From Streptomyces sp. NRRL F-4489 (GTDB lineage Bacteria; Actinomycetota; Actinomycetes; Streptomycetales; Streptomycetaceae), in NCBI RefSeq assembly GCF_001509485.1, contig NZ_LLZI01000013.1, forward strand, positions 42,144 to 106,143: a DNA stretch of 64,000 bases. Direction: 5' to 3'. The notes beneath the pieces were generated by a model that made no database searches, had not been told where the DNA came from, and saw nothing but the letters and a program-made list of their open reading frames with translations. Position numbers and translations under genes: made by a program. This document shows, piece after piece, positions 29,731-40,645 of the stretch. Position 1 is the first letter of the stretch, and each line of letters begins with the position of its first letter.

Positions 29731-29967
29731 GTGGTCATCGGGTTCTCGATCGCCCTCATCATCTTCAGCCTGCTGCTGATGATGCTGGTGCTCATGCACA
29801 AGGGGAAGGGCGGCGGCCTGTCCGACATGTTCGGTGGCGGTATGCAGTCCACGGTCGGCGGCTCCTCGGTCGCCGAGCGGAACCTCGACCGCATCACCAT
29901 CGTGGTGGGCCTGCTCTGGTTCGCCTGCATCGTCGTGCTCGGCATCCTGGTCAAGCTCGGCAGCTGA
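29731..29967 (+). CDS. secG: Preprotein translocase subunit SecG
   Basis: Small membrane component of the SecYEG export channel. 78 residues with two transmembrane helices (about 2-20 and 53-74) joined by the conserved Gly-rich loop HKGKGGGLSDMFGGG. The GTG at 29731 gives a start directly before the first helix, as in the family. AGAGAGTTGG lies upstream. The tpiA-secG neighbourhood is conserved in many bacteria. Confidence 0.93.
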   Translation: MVIGFSIALIIFSLLLMMLVLMHKGKGGGLSDMFGGGMQSTVGGSSVAERNLDRITIVVGLLWFACIVVLGILVKLGS

Positions 29968-30027
29968 CACGGCGTCGGGGACGCGGCCTATCATGAGGGC
30001 GGCGTCCTGGGACGGTAACTCGTGTCA

Positions 30028-30056
30028 TTGGACGCGCGTTGGGCCTTACGTAGACT
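30028..30056 (+). promoter_or_regulatory. Consensus HrdB-type promoter of the RbpA-family gene
   Basis: TTGGAC (30028-30033), 17 bases, TAGACT (30051-30056): close to the vegetative sigma-70 consensus with ideal spacing. Transcription should start near 30063, giving a leader of about 58 bases. Confidence 0.75.
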
Positions 30057-30120
30057 GGGGCGCCCGCAGCGACAGTTGCTGCGAGAGGCACGCGGCACCA
30101 TGACGCAGGGAGTTACGACC

Positions 30121-30456
30121 GTGGCAAGTGGCAACGCGATCCGAGGAAGTCGGGTCGGGGCGGGGCCGATGGGGGAGGCCGAGCGCGGCGAGTCCGCGCC
30201 GCGCATCCGCATCTCCTTCTGGTGCTCCAACGGGCACGAGACGCAGCCCAGCTTCGCCGGTGATGCCCAGGTGCCGGACACCTGGGACTGCCCCCGCTGT
30301 GGTTTCCCGGCCGGCAAGGACCGGGACAGCCCGCCGGACCCGCCGCGCACCGAACCGTACAAGACCCACCTCGCCTACGTCCGGGAGCGCCGCAGCGACG
30401 CCGATGGCGAGGCGATCCTCGCGGAGGCGCTCGCCAAGCTCCGCGGCGAGATCTGA
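30121..30456 (+). CDS. RNA polymerase-binding protein, RbpA family
   Basis: RbpA proteins bind RNA polymerase and group 1/2 sigma factors and stabilise open complexes in actinobacteria. 111 residues. The N-terminal IRGSRVG tail resembles the RbpA core-binding arm. A zinc-ribbon-like core follows (CSNGH ... CPRCG), then the basic/sigma-binding C-terminus ending with an ERRSDADGEAILAEAL helix. It resembles the second RbpA-like protein of Streptomyces rather than the canonical one, which has SYETDR after the N-terminal arm. The GTG at 30121 has CAGGGAG upstream; an ATG at 30100 would add 7 residues. Confidence 0.8.
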   Translation: MASGNAIRGSRVGAGPMGEAERGESAPRIRISFWCSNGHETQPSFAGDAQVPDTWDCPRCGFPAGKDRDSPPDPPRTEPYKTHLAYVRERRSDADGEAILAEALAKLRGEI

Positions 30457-30607
30457 CGGCAGCGCGCCCTTTCACGGCAACACCGGCCCGGCCGGAGGCA
30501 ACCGCCTTCCGGCCGGGCCGCTCGCGTTCCCGGGCCCGGCCGCGTTCCCGGTCGTCTCGGACGGGCCGTCATCTGAGGCGGTGGATGGGGAATCCGCCCT
30601 ACGCCCG

Positions 30608-30630
30608 TTGTCAGTGGTCGTCCGTACGGT
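30608..30630 (+). promoter_or_regulatory. RecA-NDp (PafBC-type) damage promoter before the MFS exporter
   Basis: TTGTCAGTG (30608-30616), 8 bases, TACGGT (30625-30630): exact consensus. Unlike the other sites, the gene start is 54 bases from the -10, so a leader of about 46 bases is expected. Confidence 0.8.
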
Positions 30631-30683
30631 GGTGAGCAGACGGGGTCCGCTCGGGGCCCCGGACGCGGTGCGGGGGGTGGGGC

Positions 30684-31967
30684 ATGGCGGGGACGGCGGA
30701 GGCGGCGGCGGGCGGCGCGGCGGGCGCCGGCGGGCTCTCCTGGCGGGGCGGGTTCGGGCGGCTGTGGAGCGCCGCCGCGATCTCCCGCTTCGGCGACGCG
30801 CTGCGCGGTACCGCCCTGCCGCTGCTGGCCCACGCGCTGACCTCCGATCCGCTGCTGATCGGGCTGGTCACGGCCTGCGGCTTTGCGCCGTGGCTGCTCT
30901 TCGGGCTGGTGGGCGGGGCGGTCGCCGACCGGGTGGACGCGCGGCGGGCGATGTGGGCGGTGGATCTGCTGCGCGGGGCGCTGATGGCCGGGTTCGCGTG
31001 CGCGGTGGCGGCCGGCGCGGCCGGTATCGGGCTGCTGCTGGCGCTGGCCTTCGCCCTCACCACCCTCCAGACCCTGTTCGACAACGCCGCCACGACCCTG
31101 CTGCCGGAGCTGGTGCCGCGCAGTGCCCTGACGGCCGCCAACGCCCGTTTGATGGCCGGTCAGGAGGTCGTCGGGCGGTTCGCCGGCGGGCCGGTGGCGC
31201 CGGTCCTCCTCGGGGCCGGCGCGGCTCTGCCGTTCGCGGCCGACGCGGCGACGTACGTGCTGGCCGCCGCGCTGGTGGCGTCGCTGCGGACGGGCCCGCC
31301 GCGCAGGCCGCCGGCCGCCTCCGGGCGCGCCCTCCGGCGCGAAATAGCCGAGGGCGTAAGGGCGTTGTGGCGCGACCGGATACTGCGGGTGTGCTGCCTG
31401 TCGGTGGCGCTGGGCAATGTCGGCATCGGGGCGCTGATCGCGGAGCTGGTCGTGGTCGTCAAGGACTGGCTGGGCGCCGGGGACTTCGGCTACGCGGCCG
31501 TGACGACGGCGTACGGGGCCGGGACGGTGCTCGGCGGGCTGCTGGCCGGCCGGGTGGCGGCCCGCGCCGGCGGGCAGCTGCGCACCCTGCTGGCAGCCGG
31601 TGCCGTGCAGACCGCGGTGCTGGTGGTGTGCGGCACGGTGCGGGTGGCGGCGGTCGCGGCCGCGGCGCTGGCCCTGTTCGGCTTCGCCGGCGCGGTGTGG
31701 AACGTCCTGGAGACCACGGTGGTGCAGCAGCGCGCCCCGGAGGCGATGCTCGGCCGGATCGCCGCGGCGTTCCGGACGGTCTCGGTCGCCGGGGTGCCGG
31801 CGGGCGCGCTGCTGGGCGGGGCGGTCGCGGTGGCCGCCGGGCCGCGGTCCCCGGCGCTGCTGGCGGCGGCGCTGCTGGGGCTCGGCACGGCGGTGCTGAT
31901 ACCGGCCGTCCGGCGCGGCGCGGGCACGTCCTCCGAGAGCGGACAGATACCTCATACCGCGCTCTGA
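30684..31967 (+). CDS. MFS exporter, EntS-like, with a DNA-damage promoter
   Basis: 427-residue major facilitator protein with about twelve hydrophobic segments. The MFS_3/EntS-type features are visible: [21 protein letters not shown] at the start of helix 1, [12 protein letters not shown] between helices 2 and 3, and [17 protein letters not shown] near helix 5. Such proteins export siderophores, macrolides or other drugs; substrate unknown. The ATG at 30684 follows a G-rich stretch (GGGGGGTGGGG) acting as ribosome site. The only promoter seen is the RecA-NDp motif, so induction by DNA damage is predicted; a role in exporting DNA-damaging or self-made compounds is inference. Confidence 0.85.
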   Translation: MAGTAEAAAGGAAGAGGLSWRGGFGRLWSAAAISRFGDALRGTALPLLAHALTSDPLLIGLVTACGFAPWLLFGLVGGAVADRVDARRAMWAVDLLRGALMAGFACAVAAGAAGIGLLLALAFALTTLQTLFDNAATTLLPELVPRSALTAANARLMAGQEVVGRFAGGPVAPVLLGAGAALPFAADAATYVLAAALVASLRTGPPRRPPAASGRALRREIAEGVRALWRDRILRVCCLSVALGNVGIGALIAELVVVVKDWLGAGDFGYAAVTTAYGAGTVLGGLLAGRVAARAGGQLRTLLAAGAVQTAVLVVCGTVRVAAVAAAALALFGFAGAVWNVLETTVVQQRAPEAMLGRIAAAFRTVSVAGVPAGALLGGAVAVAAGPRSPALLAAALLGLGTAVLIPAVRRGAGTSSESGQIPHTAL

Positions 31968-32022
31968 TCAATTAGGTTGGAGGACGGCGGGGCCGCTACG
32001 AGACGAAAAGGCTGATGTCCGA

Positions 32023-33675
32023 ATGAACGCAGAAGGCCACGGCAGGCTCGACCAGATGCCCGAGTGGACCGCGTTGAGCAAGCACCGCGAGCAGCTGGGG
32101 GAGGTGCATCTGCGGGAGCTGTTCGCCAAGGATCCCGGGCGCGCGCAGCGGTACACCCTCCGGGTCGGCGATCTGCATCTGGACTACTCCAAGCACCTGG
32201 TCACCGACGAGACGCTGCGGCTGCTGCGCGAGCTGGCCGCGGCCACCGGCGTGGCCGGGCTGCGGGACGCGATGTTCCGCGGCGAGAAGATCAACATCAC
32301 CGAGCACCGCTCCGTGCTGCACACCGCGCTGCGCGCGCCCGCCTCGGCGGTCATCACCTCCGACGGGGAGAATGTCGTCCCCGCGGTGCAGCACGTCCTG
32401 ACGCGGATGGCCACCTTCGCCGACCGGGTCCGCTCCGGCGAGTGGAAGGGCCACACCGGCCGCCGCATCAAAACGGTCGTCAACATCGGTATCGGCGGCT
32501 CGGATCTGGGCCCCGCGATGGCGTACGAGGCGCTGCGCGCCTACACCCACCGGGACATGCAGTTCCGCTTCGTCTCCAACGTGGACGGCGCCGATCTGCA
32601 CGAGGCGGTCCGCGATCTGGACCCGGCCGAGACGCTGTTCATCATCGCCTCCAAGACCTTCACCACCATCGAGACCCTCACCAACGCCACGTCCGCCCGG
32701 GACTGGCTGCTGACCGGTCTCGGCGCCGGCCAGGAGGCGATCGCCAAGCACTTCGTGGCGCTGTCCACGAACGGCGGGAAGGTCGCCGAGTTCGGTATCG
32801 ACACGGCCAATATGTTCGAGTTCTGGGACTGGGTCGGCGGCCGCTATTCGTACGACTCGGCGATCGGCCTGTCGCTGATGATCGCGATCGGCCCGGAGCG
32901 GTTCCGCGAGATGCTGGCCGGCTTCCATCTCGTCGACGAGCACTTCCGCACCGCCCCGCCGGAGGAGAACGCCCCGCTCCTGCTGGGCCTGCTGGGCATC
33001 TGGTACGGCAACTTCTGGGACGCCCAGTCGCACGCCGTGCTGCCGTACAGCCACTACCTCGCCAAGTTCACCGCCTACCTCCAGCAGCTCGACATGGAGT
33101 CCAACGGCAAGTCCGTGGACCGCCAGGGCGCGCCGGTCAGCTGGCAGACCGGGTCGGTGGTCTGGGGCACCCCCGGTACGAACGGCCAGCACGCCTACTA
33201 CCAGCTGCTCCACCAGGGCACCAAGATGATCCCGGCCGATCTGATCGGCTTCGCCCGGCCGGTCGAGGACCTCCAGCCGCGCCTGGTGGCCCAGCACGAC
33301 CTGCTGATGGCCAACCTCTTCGCGCAGGGCCAGGCGCTGGCGTTCGGCAAGACGCCGGACGAGGTGCGCGCCGAGGGTGTCGCCGAGGAGCTGGTGCCGC
33401 ACCGCACGTTCCGCGGCAACCACCCCACCACCACGATCCTGGCGGCCGAGCTGAGCCCGTCCGTACTGGGCCAGCTGATCGCGCTCTACGAGCACAAGGT
33501 GTTCGTCCAGGGCGCGGTGTGGGACATCGACTCCTTCGACCAGTGGGGCGTCGAGCTGGGCAAGGTCCTGGCCAAGCGCGTCGAGCCGGCGCTCACCGAG
33601 GGCGCGGAGGTCCCGGGCCTGGACGCCTCGACGGCCGGTCTGGTCGCCAAGTACCGCGAACTGCGCGGGCGTTGA
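32023..33675 (+). CDS. pgi: Glucose-6-phosphate isomerase
   Basis: Interconverts glucose-6-phosphate and fructose-6-phosphate, joining glycolysis to the pentose-phosphate operon opposite. 550 residues, normal for the long bacterial form. Signature regions are [18 protein letters not shown] (about residue 151), [13 protein letters not shown] (about 210), [13 protein letters not shown] (about 270; catalytic Arg), and a C-terminal [16 protein letters not shown] at 31973 may be the -10. It converges on pgl, with a strong shared terminator between. Confidence 0.96.
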   Translation: MNAEGHGRLDQMPEWTALSKHREQLGEVHLRELFAKDPGRAQRYTLRVGDLHLDYSKHLVTDETLRLLRELAAATGVAGLRDAMFRGEKINITEHRSVLHTALRAPASAVITSDGENVVPAVQHVLTRMATFADRVRSGEWKGHTGRRIKTVVNIGIGGSDLGPAMAYEALRAYTHRDMQFRFVSNVDGADLHEAVRDLDPAETLFIIASKTFTTIETLTNATSARDWLLTGLGAGQEAIAKHFVALSTNGGKVAEFGIDTANMFEFWDWVGGRYSYDSAIGLSLMIAIGPERFREMLAGFHLVDEHFRTAPPEENAPLLLGLLGIWYGNFWDAQSHAVLPYSHYLAKFTAYLQQLDMESNGKSVDRQGAPVSWQTGSVVWGTPGTNGQHAYYQLLHQGTKMIPADLIGFARPVEDLQPRLVAQHDLLMANLFAQGQALAFGKTPDEVRAEGVAEELVPHRTFRGNHPTTTILAAELSPSVLGQLIALYEHKVFVQGAVWDIDSFDQWGVELGKVLAKRVEPALTEGAEVPGLDASTAGLVAKYRELRGR

Positions 33676-33715
33676 CGGTCCGGCTGGCGCGACGGCGCTG
33701 ATCCGCGGCGCTGAT

Positions 33716-33759
33716 ACGGCGACGGCCCCGCACCGGTGGAGGTGCGGGGCCGTCGCCGT
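33716..33759. terminator. Bidirectional terminator between pgi and pgl
   Basis: Perfect inverted repeat with 19-base arms (33716-33734 and 33741-33759) and a GGTGGA loop, between the convergent genes. Confidence 0.88.
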
Positions 33760-33789
33760 AACGGGCCGGGGGCGCGGACGCGCCCGGCG

Positions 33790-34593
33790 TCAGGAGGAGG
33801 CCGGCGGGTAGAGGCCGCGCGGCAGTTGGGCCGCGGCCGCCTCGTCCAGCAGCCACAGCGTGCGACCGCGGCCGCGCGCGCCGGCCGCCGGGGCCTGGAC
33901 CTCCCCGGCGCCGGAGAGCGCCATGGCCACCGCGTTGGCCTTGTCCTCGCCGGCCGCCAGCAGCCAGACCTCGCGGGCCGCGCGGATCGCCGGCAGGGTC
34001 AGCGAGACCCGGGTGGGCGGCGGCTTGGGCGCGCCGTGCACCCCGACCACCGTCCGCTCCCGCTCCCGGACTCCGGGGAGTTCGGGGAAGAGCGAGGCGA
34101 TATGGGTGTCCGGGCCGACGCCCAGCAGCAGCACGTCGAACGCCGGTACCGGGCCGCCCGCGTCGGCGGCCGCCGAGCGGTAGTGCTCCGGCCCCGCGGC
34201 GGCGGCGAGTTCGGCCGCGTACGCCTCGGCGGCGGCGTCCGCGTCGCCGTACGGGCCGTCCGAGGGCGCCATCGGGTGCACCCGGGCGGGGTCCAGCGGG
34301 ACGCTGTCCAGCAGCACCTCGCGGGCCTGGGTGTGATTGCGCTCCGGGTCGCCGTCCGGCAGGAACCGCTCGTCGCCCCACCACAGGTCCAGCCGGGACC
34401 AGTCGACGGCGTCCCGGGCGGGCGCCTCGGCGAGGGCCGCGAGCAGCCCGTTGCCGTTGCGCCCGCCGGTCAGCACGACGGAGGCGGAGCCGCGGGCCGC
34501 CTGGGCGTCCACGATCCGGGTGATCAGCCGGGCCGCGGCGGCCTTCGCCATCAGCTCCTTGTCGCGGTGGACGACGACCTGCGGCGCGCTCAC
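33790..34593 (-). CDS. pgl: 6-phosphogluconolactonase
   Basis: Hydrolyses 6-phosphogluconolactone, the second step of the oxidative pentose-phosphate pathway. 267 residues, DevB/NagB fold: LTGGRNG near residue 42, WWGDERFLP near 71-79, and LGVGPDTHIASLFP near 157. The GTG start overlaps the opcA stop as GTGA. Last gene of the tkt-tal-zwf-opcA-pgl operon. Confidence 0.95.
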   Translation of the reverse strand: MSAPQVVVHRDKELMAKAAAARLITRIVDAQAARGSASVVLTGGRNGNGLLAALAEAPARDAVDWSRLDLWWGDERFLPDGDPERNHTQAREVLLDSVPLDPARVHPMAPSDGPYGDADAAAEAYAAELAAAAGPEHYRSAAADAGGPVPAFDVLLLGVGPDTHIASLFPELPGVRERERTVVGVHGAPKPPPTRVSLTLPAIRAAREVWLLAAGEDKANAVAMALSGAGEVQAPAAGARGRGRTLWLLDEAAAAQLPRGLYPPASS

Positions 34594-35699
34594 TTGGCGG
34601 CCGCCCGCTTGCCGGCCTTCTTCGCGGCCGGCTTGGCGGGCGCGTCAGCGGCCTCCGCGCCGTCCGCGGCGGAGCTGTCCGATGCGGACGAAGCCGACGC
34701 TGCGGACGCTGTGGACGCGGACGACGCGGACGGCGCCACCGAAGCGGCCGACGGCACCGGCGCCCCGGAACCCGGCAGCTGGAGCCGGTCCACGCCGTAC
34801 TTCAGCGCGGCGGCGTAGATGTCGTCCGGGTCGAGCCGGCGCAGCTCCTCGGCGAGGAGTTCGGAGGTCTCCCGCCGCTTGAGCGCCACCGCGCGGTCCG
34901 GCTGGCCGGGCATGCACAGCGTGGCCAGCGAACCGTCCGGGCGGTCCAGGACAATCGTTCCGCCGCTGGACTCCAGCCGGACCGCGGTGAGCCCGGGCCC
35001 GTCCGAGACGGCGCGGCTGACCGGGACGTCCAGCCGGTCGGCGAGCCACATGGCCAGCAGCTCGCAACTGGGGTTGAACTCCTCGCCCTCGACCACGGCC
35101 GAGGTGACCGTGCACGGCGCCTGGTCGAGCGCCGCCGCCAGCATCGAGCGCCAGGGCGTGATGCGGGTCCACGACAGGTCGGTGTCGCCGGGGGTGTAGG
35201 TGTCGGCGCGGCCGGTCAGCTCCTCGATGGGCTGCTCGGAGGCGTAGGCGTCGGTCACCCGGCGCTGGGCCAGCGCGCCGAGCGGGTCCTTGGCCGGGTC
35301 CAGCGGGGCGTTGACGGCCCACCAGACCACGACCGGGGCGTCCGGCAGCAGCAGCGGCAGCACCACCGACTGGGCGTGGTCGATCGCCTCGCCGTACAGC
35401 CGCAGCACCACCGTCTCGCCGGTGCCGGCCTCCGTGCCGACCCGCACCTCGGCGTCCAGGCGGGCCTTGGCGCGGTCGCGCGGCGACCGGCTGACCCGCT
35501 TGATGACGACGAGGGTGCGCGAGGGGTGCTCGCGGGAGGCGTCGTTGGCCGCCCGCAGCGCGTCGTAGGCGTTCTCCTCGTCGGTGACGATGACGAGGGT
35601 GAGCACCATGCCGATGGCCGGGGTGCCGACGGCGCGGCGGCCCTGGACCAGTGCCTTGTTGATCTTGCTGGCCGTGGTGTCCGTCAGATCGATCTTCAT
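34590..35699 (-). CDS. opcA: Glucose-6-phosphate dehydrogenase assembly protein OpcA
   Basis: Accessory protein needed for assembly or redox-dependent activation of glucose-6-phosphate dehydrogenase in cyanobacteria and actinobacteria. 369 residues; the conserved core runs to about residue 310 ([35 protein letters not shown]). The last 55 residues are a low-complexity Ser/Ala then Ala/Lys-rich tail. ATGA overlap with zwf and GTGA overlap with pgl. Confidence 0.94.
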   Translation of the reverse strand: MKIDLTDTTASKINKALVQGRRAVGTPAIGMVLTLVIVTDEENAYDALRAANDASREHPSRTLVVIKRVSRSPRDRAKARLDAEVRVGTEAGTGETVVLRLYGEAIDHAQSVVLPLLLPDAPVVVWWAVNAPLDPAKDPLGALAQRRVTDAYASEQPIEELTGRADTYTPGDTDLSWTRITPWRSMLAAALDQAPCTVTSAVVEGEEFNPSCELLAMWLADRLDVPVSRAVSDGPGLTAVRLESSGGTIVLDRPDGSLATLCMPGQPDRAVALKRRETSELLAEELRRLDPDDIYAAALKYGVDRLQLPGSGAPVPSAASVAPSASSASTASAASASSASDSSAADGAEAADAPAKPAAKKAGKRAAAK

Positions 35700-37228
35700 G
35701 GCCGGCGCCAGCTCCGTCCGTCTCGTGCGAGCATTTCGTCCGCCTCCACGGGTCCCCAGGTGCCCGCCGGGTACTGCGCGGGCTTGCCGTGCCGGTCCCA
35801 GAACTCCTCGATCGGGTCGAGGATCTTCCAGGACAGCTCGACCTCCTCCAGCCGGGGGAAGAGGTTGGCGTCGCCCAGCAGCACGTCGAGGATCAGCCGC
35901 TCGTACGCCTCGGGGCTGGACTCCGTGAAGGACTCGCCGTACGCGAAGTCCATCGACACATCGCGCACCTCCATCGAGGTGCCCGGGACCTTGGAGCCGA
36001 ACCGCACGGTCACGCCCTCGTCCGGCTGGACGCGGATGACCAGGGCGTTCTGCCCCAGCTCCTCGGTGGCGGTGTGGTCGAACGGCGAGTGCGGGGCGCG
36101 CTGGAAGACCACCGCGATCTCGGTGACCCGGCGGCCCAGGCGCTTGCCGGTCCGCAGGTAGAAGGGGACGCCCGCCCAGCGGCGGTTGTCGATCTCCAGC
36201 TTTATCGCGGCGTAGGTGTCGGTCTTCGACGCCGGGTCGATGCCCTCTTCCTGGAGGTAGCCGACGGCCTTCTCGCCGCCCTGCCAGCCCTCGGTGTACT
36301 GGGCCCGGACGGTCTCCCCGGCCAGGTCCTTGGGCAGCCGGACGGCGCCGAGCACCTTGGTCTTCTCCGCGACCAGCGCGTCCGCGTCGAAGGAGGCGGG
36401 CTCCTCCATGGCGGTCAGCGCGAGCAGCTGGAGGAGGTGGTTCTGGATGACGTCGCGGGCCGCGCCGATGCCGTCGTAGTAGCCGGCCCGGCCGCCGATG
36501 CCGATGTCCTCGGCCATCGTGATCTGCACGTGGTCGACGAACGAGCGGTTCCACAGCGGCTCGAACATGGTGTTGGCGAACCGCAGCGCCAGGATGTTCT
36601 GGACCGTCTCCTTGCCCAGGTAGTGGTCGATCCGGAAGACCTCGTTGGGCGGGAAGACCTCGTGGACGATGCGGTTGAGCTCCTGGGCGCTGGCCAGGTC
36701 GTGGCCGAACGGCTTCTCGATGACCGCCCGGCGCCAGGAGCCCTCCGTCTGGTCGGCCAGCCCGTGCTTCTTGAGCTGCTGGACGACCTTGGGGAAGAAC
36801 TTCGGCGGGACGGACAGGTAGAAGGCGAAGTTGCCGCCGGTGCCCTGGGCCTTGTCCAGCTCGTGGATGGTGTTCTTGAGGGTCTCGAACGCCTCGTCGT
36901 CGTCGAAGTTGCCCTGGACGAAGCGGCAGCCCTGGACGAGCTGCTGCCAGACCTCCTCGCGGAACGGCGTCCGCGAGTGCTGCTTGACGGCCTCGTAGAC
37001 CTCCTGCGCGAAGTCCTCGTTCTCCCACTCGCGGCGGGCGAACCCGATGAGCGAGAAGCCCGGCGGCAGCAGGCCGCGGTTCGCCAGGTCGTAAACGGCC
37101 GGCATCAGCTTTTTACGTGACAAATCACCCGTGACGCCGAAGATGACCAGGCCCGACGGCCCCGCGATACGCGGGAGCCGTCGGTCCGCGGCGTCACGGA
37201 GCGGATTCGCTCCATGAACAGCGGTCAA
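35696..37228 (-). CDS. zwf: Glucose-6-phosphate 1-dehydrogenase
   Basis: First enzyme of the oxidative pentose-phosphate pathway, producing NADPH. 510 residues. NADP-binding [14 protein letters not shown] near residues 28-41, EKPFGHD near 172, and active-site RIDHYLGKE near 205. The start is a TTG at 37228: the N-terminus lines up with known Zwf proteins there, GGAGGG sits 9 bases upstream inside the tal gene, and no ATG or GTG is in frame nearby. Four bases separate it from tal. Confidence 0.96.
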   Translation of the reverse strand: MTAVHGANPLRDAADRRLPRIAGPSGLVIFGVTGDLSRKKLMPAVYDLANRGLLPPGFSLIGFARREWENEDFAQEVYEAVKQHSRTPFREEVWQQLVQGCRFVQGNFDDDEAFETLKNTIHELDKAQGTGGNFAFYLSVPPKFFPKVVQQLKKHGLADQTEGSWRRAVIEKPFGHDLASAQELNRIVHEVFPPNEVFRIDHYLGKETVQNILALRFANTMFEPLWNRSFVDHVQITMAEDIGIGGRAGYYDGIGAARDVIQNHLLQLLALTAMEEPASFDADALVAEKTKVLGAVRLPKDLAGETVRAQYTEGWQGGEKAVGYLQEEGIDPASKTDTYAAIKLEIDNRRWAGVPFYLRTGKRLGRRVTEIAVVFQRAPHSPFDHTATEELGQNALVIRVQPDEGVTVRFGSKVPGTSMEVRDVSMDFAYGESFTESSPEAYERLILDVLLGDANLFPRLEEVELSWKILDPIEEFWDRHGKPAQYPAGTWGPVEADEMLARDGRSWRRP

Positions 37229-37232
37229 GGGA

Positions 37233-38351
37233 TCAGCCCTCCGAGGGAGCGAGGCGCGACAGCTCCGCCTCCGTGGACTTGAGCAGGTCGTTCCAGGACG
37301 CCTCGAACTTCTCCACGCCCTCGTCCTCCAGCAGCTTCACGACCTCGTCGTACGAGATCCCGAGCGCGCCGATGGCGTCCAGGTCGGCCTGGGCGGCGGC
37401 GTAGGTGCCGCGCACCGTGTCGCCGGTGATCTCACCGCGGGCGGCGGTGGCCTCCAGCGTGGCCTCCGGCATGGTGTTGACCGTGCCCGGCGCGACCAGC
37501 TCGTCGACGTACAGGGTGTCCTTGTACGCCGGGTCCTTCACGCCGGTCGAGGCCCACAGCGGGCGCTGCTTGTGGGCGCCGGCCTTGTCCAGGGCGGCCC
37601 AGCGCTCGGAGGAGAAGACCTCCTCGTACGCCTGGTACGCCAGGCGGGCGTTGGCCAGCGCGGCCTTGCCCTTGAGCGCCTTGGCCTCGTCGGTGCCGAT
37701 GCGGTCCAGGCGCTTGTCGATCTCGGTGTCCACGCGGGACACGAAGAACGAGGCCACCGAACGGATCTTGGACAGGTCCAGGCCCGCGGCCTTGGCCTTC
37801 TCCAGACCCGCGAGGTAGGCGTCCATCACCGCGCGGTAGCGCTCCAGCGAGAAGATCAGCGTGACGTTGACGCTGATGCCCAGGCCGATCACCTCGGTGA
37901 TGGCCGGCAGACCCGCCTCGGTGGCCGGGATCTTGATCAGCGTGTTCGGGCGGTCCACCAGCCACGCCAGCTGCTTGGCCTCGGCGACGGTCGCCTCGGT
38001 GTTGTGCGCCAGGCGCGGGTCGACCTCGATGGAGACCCGGCCGTCCTGGCCGCCGGTGGCGTCGAAGACCGGGCGCAGCACATCGGCGGCGTCCCGGACG
38101 TCCGCCGTGGTGATCATGCGGATGGCCTCCTCGACGGTGACCCGGCGGACCGCGAGGTCGCGCACCTGCGGCTCGTAGCCGTCGCCCGAGGAGATCGCCT
38201 TCTGGAAGATCGAGGGGTTGGTGGTGACGCCGACGACGTGCTGCTGGTCGATCAGTTCGGCCAGATTGCCGGACGTGATGCGCTTGCGCGACAGGTCGTC
38301 CAGCCAGATCGCCACGCCTTCGTCGGAAAGGCGCTTGAGTGCGTCTGTCAT
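37233..38351 (-). CDS. tal: Transaldolase
   Basis: Transfers dihydroxyacetone units in the non-oxidative pentose-phosphate pathway. 372 residues, the long actinobacterial class. [11 protein letters not shown] near residues 43-53 and the Schiff-base Lys in TLIKIPAT near 141 are visible; the [12 protein letters not shown] motif follows. It lies 34 bases after tkt and 4 before zwf, so it belongs to the same operon. Confidence 0.95.
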   Translation of the reverse strand: MTDALKRLSDEGVAIWLDDLSRKRITSGNLAELIDQQHVVGVTTNPSIFQKAISSGDGYEPQVRDLAVRRVTVEEAIRMITTADVRDAADVLRPVFDATGGQDGRVSIEVDPRLAHNTEATVAEAKQLAWLVDRPNTLIKIPATEAGLPAITEVIGLGISVNVTLIFSLERYRAVMDAYLAGLEKAKAAGLDLSKIRSVASFFVSRVDTEIDKRLDRIGTDEAKALKGKAALANARLAYQAYEEVFSSERWAALDKAGAHKQRPLWASTGVKDPAYKDTLYVDELVAPGTVNTMPEATLEATAARGEITGDTVRGTYAAAQADLDAIGALGISYDEVVKLLEDEGVEKFEASWNDLLKSTEAELSRLAPSEG

Positions 38352-38385
38352 GGGTTCTGCATCTCCTACTTGTCGTGTACGGGCG

Positions 38386-40488
38386 TCAGCGCGCGGCGGC
38401 GGCGAGCGAGTCGCGGGCGGCGGCGGCCACCGCTTCCGGGGTGAAGCCGAACTCGCGGAAGAGCAGCTTGCCGTCGGCGGAGGCGCCGAAGTGCTCCAGC
38501 GACACGATCCGGCCGGCGTCCCCGACGTAGCGGTACCAGGTCAGGCCGATACCGGCCTCGACCGCGACCCGGGCCTTGACCGACGGCGGCAGGACGCTGT
38601 CCTTGTACGCCTGGTCCTGCTCCTCGAACCACTCCACGGACGGCATCGAGACCACGCGGGTCGGGATGCCCTCGGCCTGGAGCTGCTCGCGCGCGGCCAC
38701 CGCCAGCTGCACCTCGGAACCGGTGCCGATCAGCACCACCTGCGGCTCGGCCGGCGCGCCGTCGGCGGTCGCGGCCTCGAAGCGGACGTAGCCGCCCTTG
38801 GCGGTGTTCTCGTCGGCCTCGTACGTCGGCACGCCCTGGCGGGTCAGCGCGAGGCCGTGCGGGGCCCCGACACCGAACTCCTTGGTCCAGCGGCGCATGA
38901 TCTCGCGCCAGGCGAGCGCGGTCTCGTTGGCGTCGGCCGGGCGGACGACGTTCAGGCCCGGGATGGCGCGCAGCGAGGCCAGGTGCTCGACCGGCTGGTG
39001 GGTCGGGCCGTCCTCGCCCAGGCCGATGGAGTCGTGCGTCCACACGTACGTCACCGGCAGGTGCATCAGCGCGGACAGCCGGACGGCGTTGCGCATGTAG
39101 TCGGAGAACACCAGGAAGGTGCCGCCGTAGATGCGGGTGTTGCCGTGCAGCGCGATGCCGTTCATCTCCGCGGCCATGGAGTGCTCGCGGATACCGAAGT
39201 GGATGGTGCGGCCGTACGGGTCGGCGCCCGGCAGCGGGTTGCCCTTCGGCAGGAACGACGAGGTCTTGTCGATGGTGGTGTTGTTCGACCCGGCGAGGTC
39301 GGCGGAGCCGCCCCACAGCTCGGGGACGACCGCGCCCAGCGCCTGGAGCACCTTGCCGGAGGCGGCGCGGGTAGCCACCGCCTTGCCGGTCTCGAACGCC
39401 GGGAGGTGGTCCTCCCAGCCGTCGGGCAGCTTGCCCGCGGCGATCCGGTCGAACTCGGCGGCGCGCTCGGGGTTGGCGGTCCGCCAGGCGGCGAACGCCT
39501 TGTCCCACTCGGCGCGGGCCTCGCGGCCGCGGTCCAGCGCCTGGCGGGTGTGCGCCAGGACCTCGTCGGCGACCTCGAAGCTCTTCTCCGGGTCGAAGCC
39601 CAGCACGCGCTTGGTGGCGGCGACCTCCTCCTCGCCCAGCGCCGAGCCGTGCGCGGCCTCGGTGTTCTGGGCGTTGGGGGCCGGCCAGGCGATGATCGAG
39701 CGGACCGCGATGAACGACGGGCGCTCGGTCTCCTCCTTGGCGGCCTGGAGGGCCTTGGCCAGACCGGCCGGGTCGAGGTCGCCGCTGGGCAGCTGGTCCA
39801 CCCGCTGGACGTGCCAGCCGTAGGACTCGTAGCGCTTGAGGGTGTCCTCGGAGACGGCGGTCTGGGTGTCGCCCTCGATGGAGATGTGGTTGTCGTCCCA
39901 CAGCAGGACGAGGTTGCCCAGCTTCTGGTGGCCGGCCATGGAGGACGCCTCGGCGGCGATGCCCTCCTGGAGGCAGCCGTCGCCGGCGACGGCCCAGATG
40001 GTGTGGTCGAACGGGGAGGTGCCCGGCGCCGCGTCGGGGTCGAACAGGCCGCGCTCGTAGCGGGCGGCCATCGCCATGCCCACGGCGTTGGCGACACCCT
40101 GGCCCAGCGGGCCGGTGGTGGTCTCCACGCCGGTGGTGTGGCCGTACTCCGGGTGGCCCGGGGTCTTCGAACCCCAGGTGCGGAAGCTCTTGAGGTCGTC
40201 CAGCTCCAGGCCGTAGCCGGCGAGGTAGAGCTGGATGTAGAGCGTCAGGCTGGAGTGGCCGGCGGAGAGGACGAACCGGTCGCGGCCGGTCCAGTCCGCG
40301 TCGGCCGGGTCGTGCCGCATCAGCTTCTGGAACAGCACGTAGGCCGCGGGTGCCAGGCTCATGGCCGTACCCGGATGGCCGTTACCGACCTTCTGCACGG
40401 CATCCATGGCCAGGACGCGGACGGTATCCACAGCCCGCTGGTCCAGTTCGGTCCACTCGAAATCTGTGGTGGTCGGCTTGGTGCTCAC
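38386..40488 (-). CDS. tkt: Transketolase
   Basis: Thiamine-diphosphate enzyme transferring two-carbon units between sugar phosphates. 700 residues. Thiamine motif begins GDGCLQEG near 162 and ends near the DDNHISIEG block; [10 protein letters not shown] near 36 and the pyrimidine-domain [19 protein letters not shown] (in two parts, near 400-418) match the family. GTG start at 40488 with GAGAGGAG upstream. A TAGGCT at about 40553-40548 on the minus strand is a plausible -10. First gene of the five-gene pentose-phosphate operon. Confidence 0.96.
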   Translation of the reverse strand: MSTKPTTTDFEWTELDQRAVDTVRVLAMDAVQKVGNGHPGTAMSLAPAAYVLFQKLMRHDPADADWTGRDRFVLSAGHSSLTLYIQLYLAGYGLELDDLKSFRTWGSKTPGHPEYGHTTGVETTTGPLGQGVANAVGMAMAARYERGLFDPDAAPGTSPFDHTIWAVAGDGCLQEGIAAEASSMAGHQKLGNLVLLWDDNHISIEGDTQTAVSEDTLKRYESYGWHVQRVDQLPSGDLDPAGLAKALQAAKEETERPSFIAVRSIIAWPAPNAQNTEAAHGSALGEEEVAATKRVLGFDPEKSFEVADEVLAHTRQALDRGREARAEWDKAFAAWRTANPERAAEFDRIAAGKLPDGWEDHLPAFETGKAVATRAASGKVLQALGAVVPELWGGSADLAGSNNTTIDKTSSFLPKGNPLPGADPYGRTIHFGIREHSMAAEMNGIALHGNTRIYGGTFLVFSDYMRNAVRLSALMHLPVTYVWTHDSIGLGEDGPTHQPVEHLASLRAIPGLNVVRPADANETALAWREIMRRWTKEFGVGAPHGLALTRQGVPTYEADENTAKGGYVRFEAATADGAPAEPQVVLIGTGSEVQLAVAAREQLQAEGIPTRVVSMPSVEWFEEQDQAYKDSVLPPSVKARVAVEAGIGLTWYRYVGDAGRIVSLEHFGASADGKLLFREFGFTPEAVAAAARDSLAAAAR

Positions 40489-40584
40489 CCTGAGTCAGGG
40501 CTCCTCTCCACATGTCGAACGCGGACGGAATGTCCGCCCAGGCGGTGTCGAGCCTACCCCCGGACCACGGCGCTATTTTTCGAC

Positions 40585-40645
40585 GCTCAGTCGGCGATTT
40601 CGACGCTCAGTCGGTGCTCAGTCGGGGGGTTCCGCGCTCACTCGG
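40585..40645. repeat. Four copies of GCTCAGTCGG between tkt and ctaB
   Basis: GCTCAGTCGG at 40585, 40605 and 40616 and GCTCACTCGG at 40636; spacings 20, 11 and 20 bases, close to whole helical turns. The first two are part of a 20-base unit beginning TTTCGAC. Likely protein-binding array in the 482-base divergent gap (40489-40970). The rest of the gap is GC-rich with an AT-richer stretch near 40850-40900 that may hold the ctaB promoter. Confidence 0.6.
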
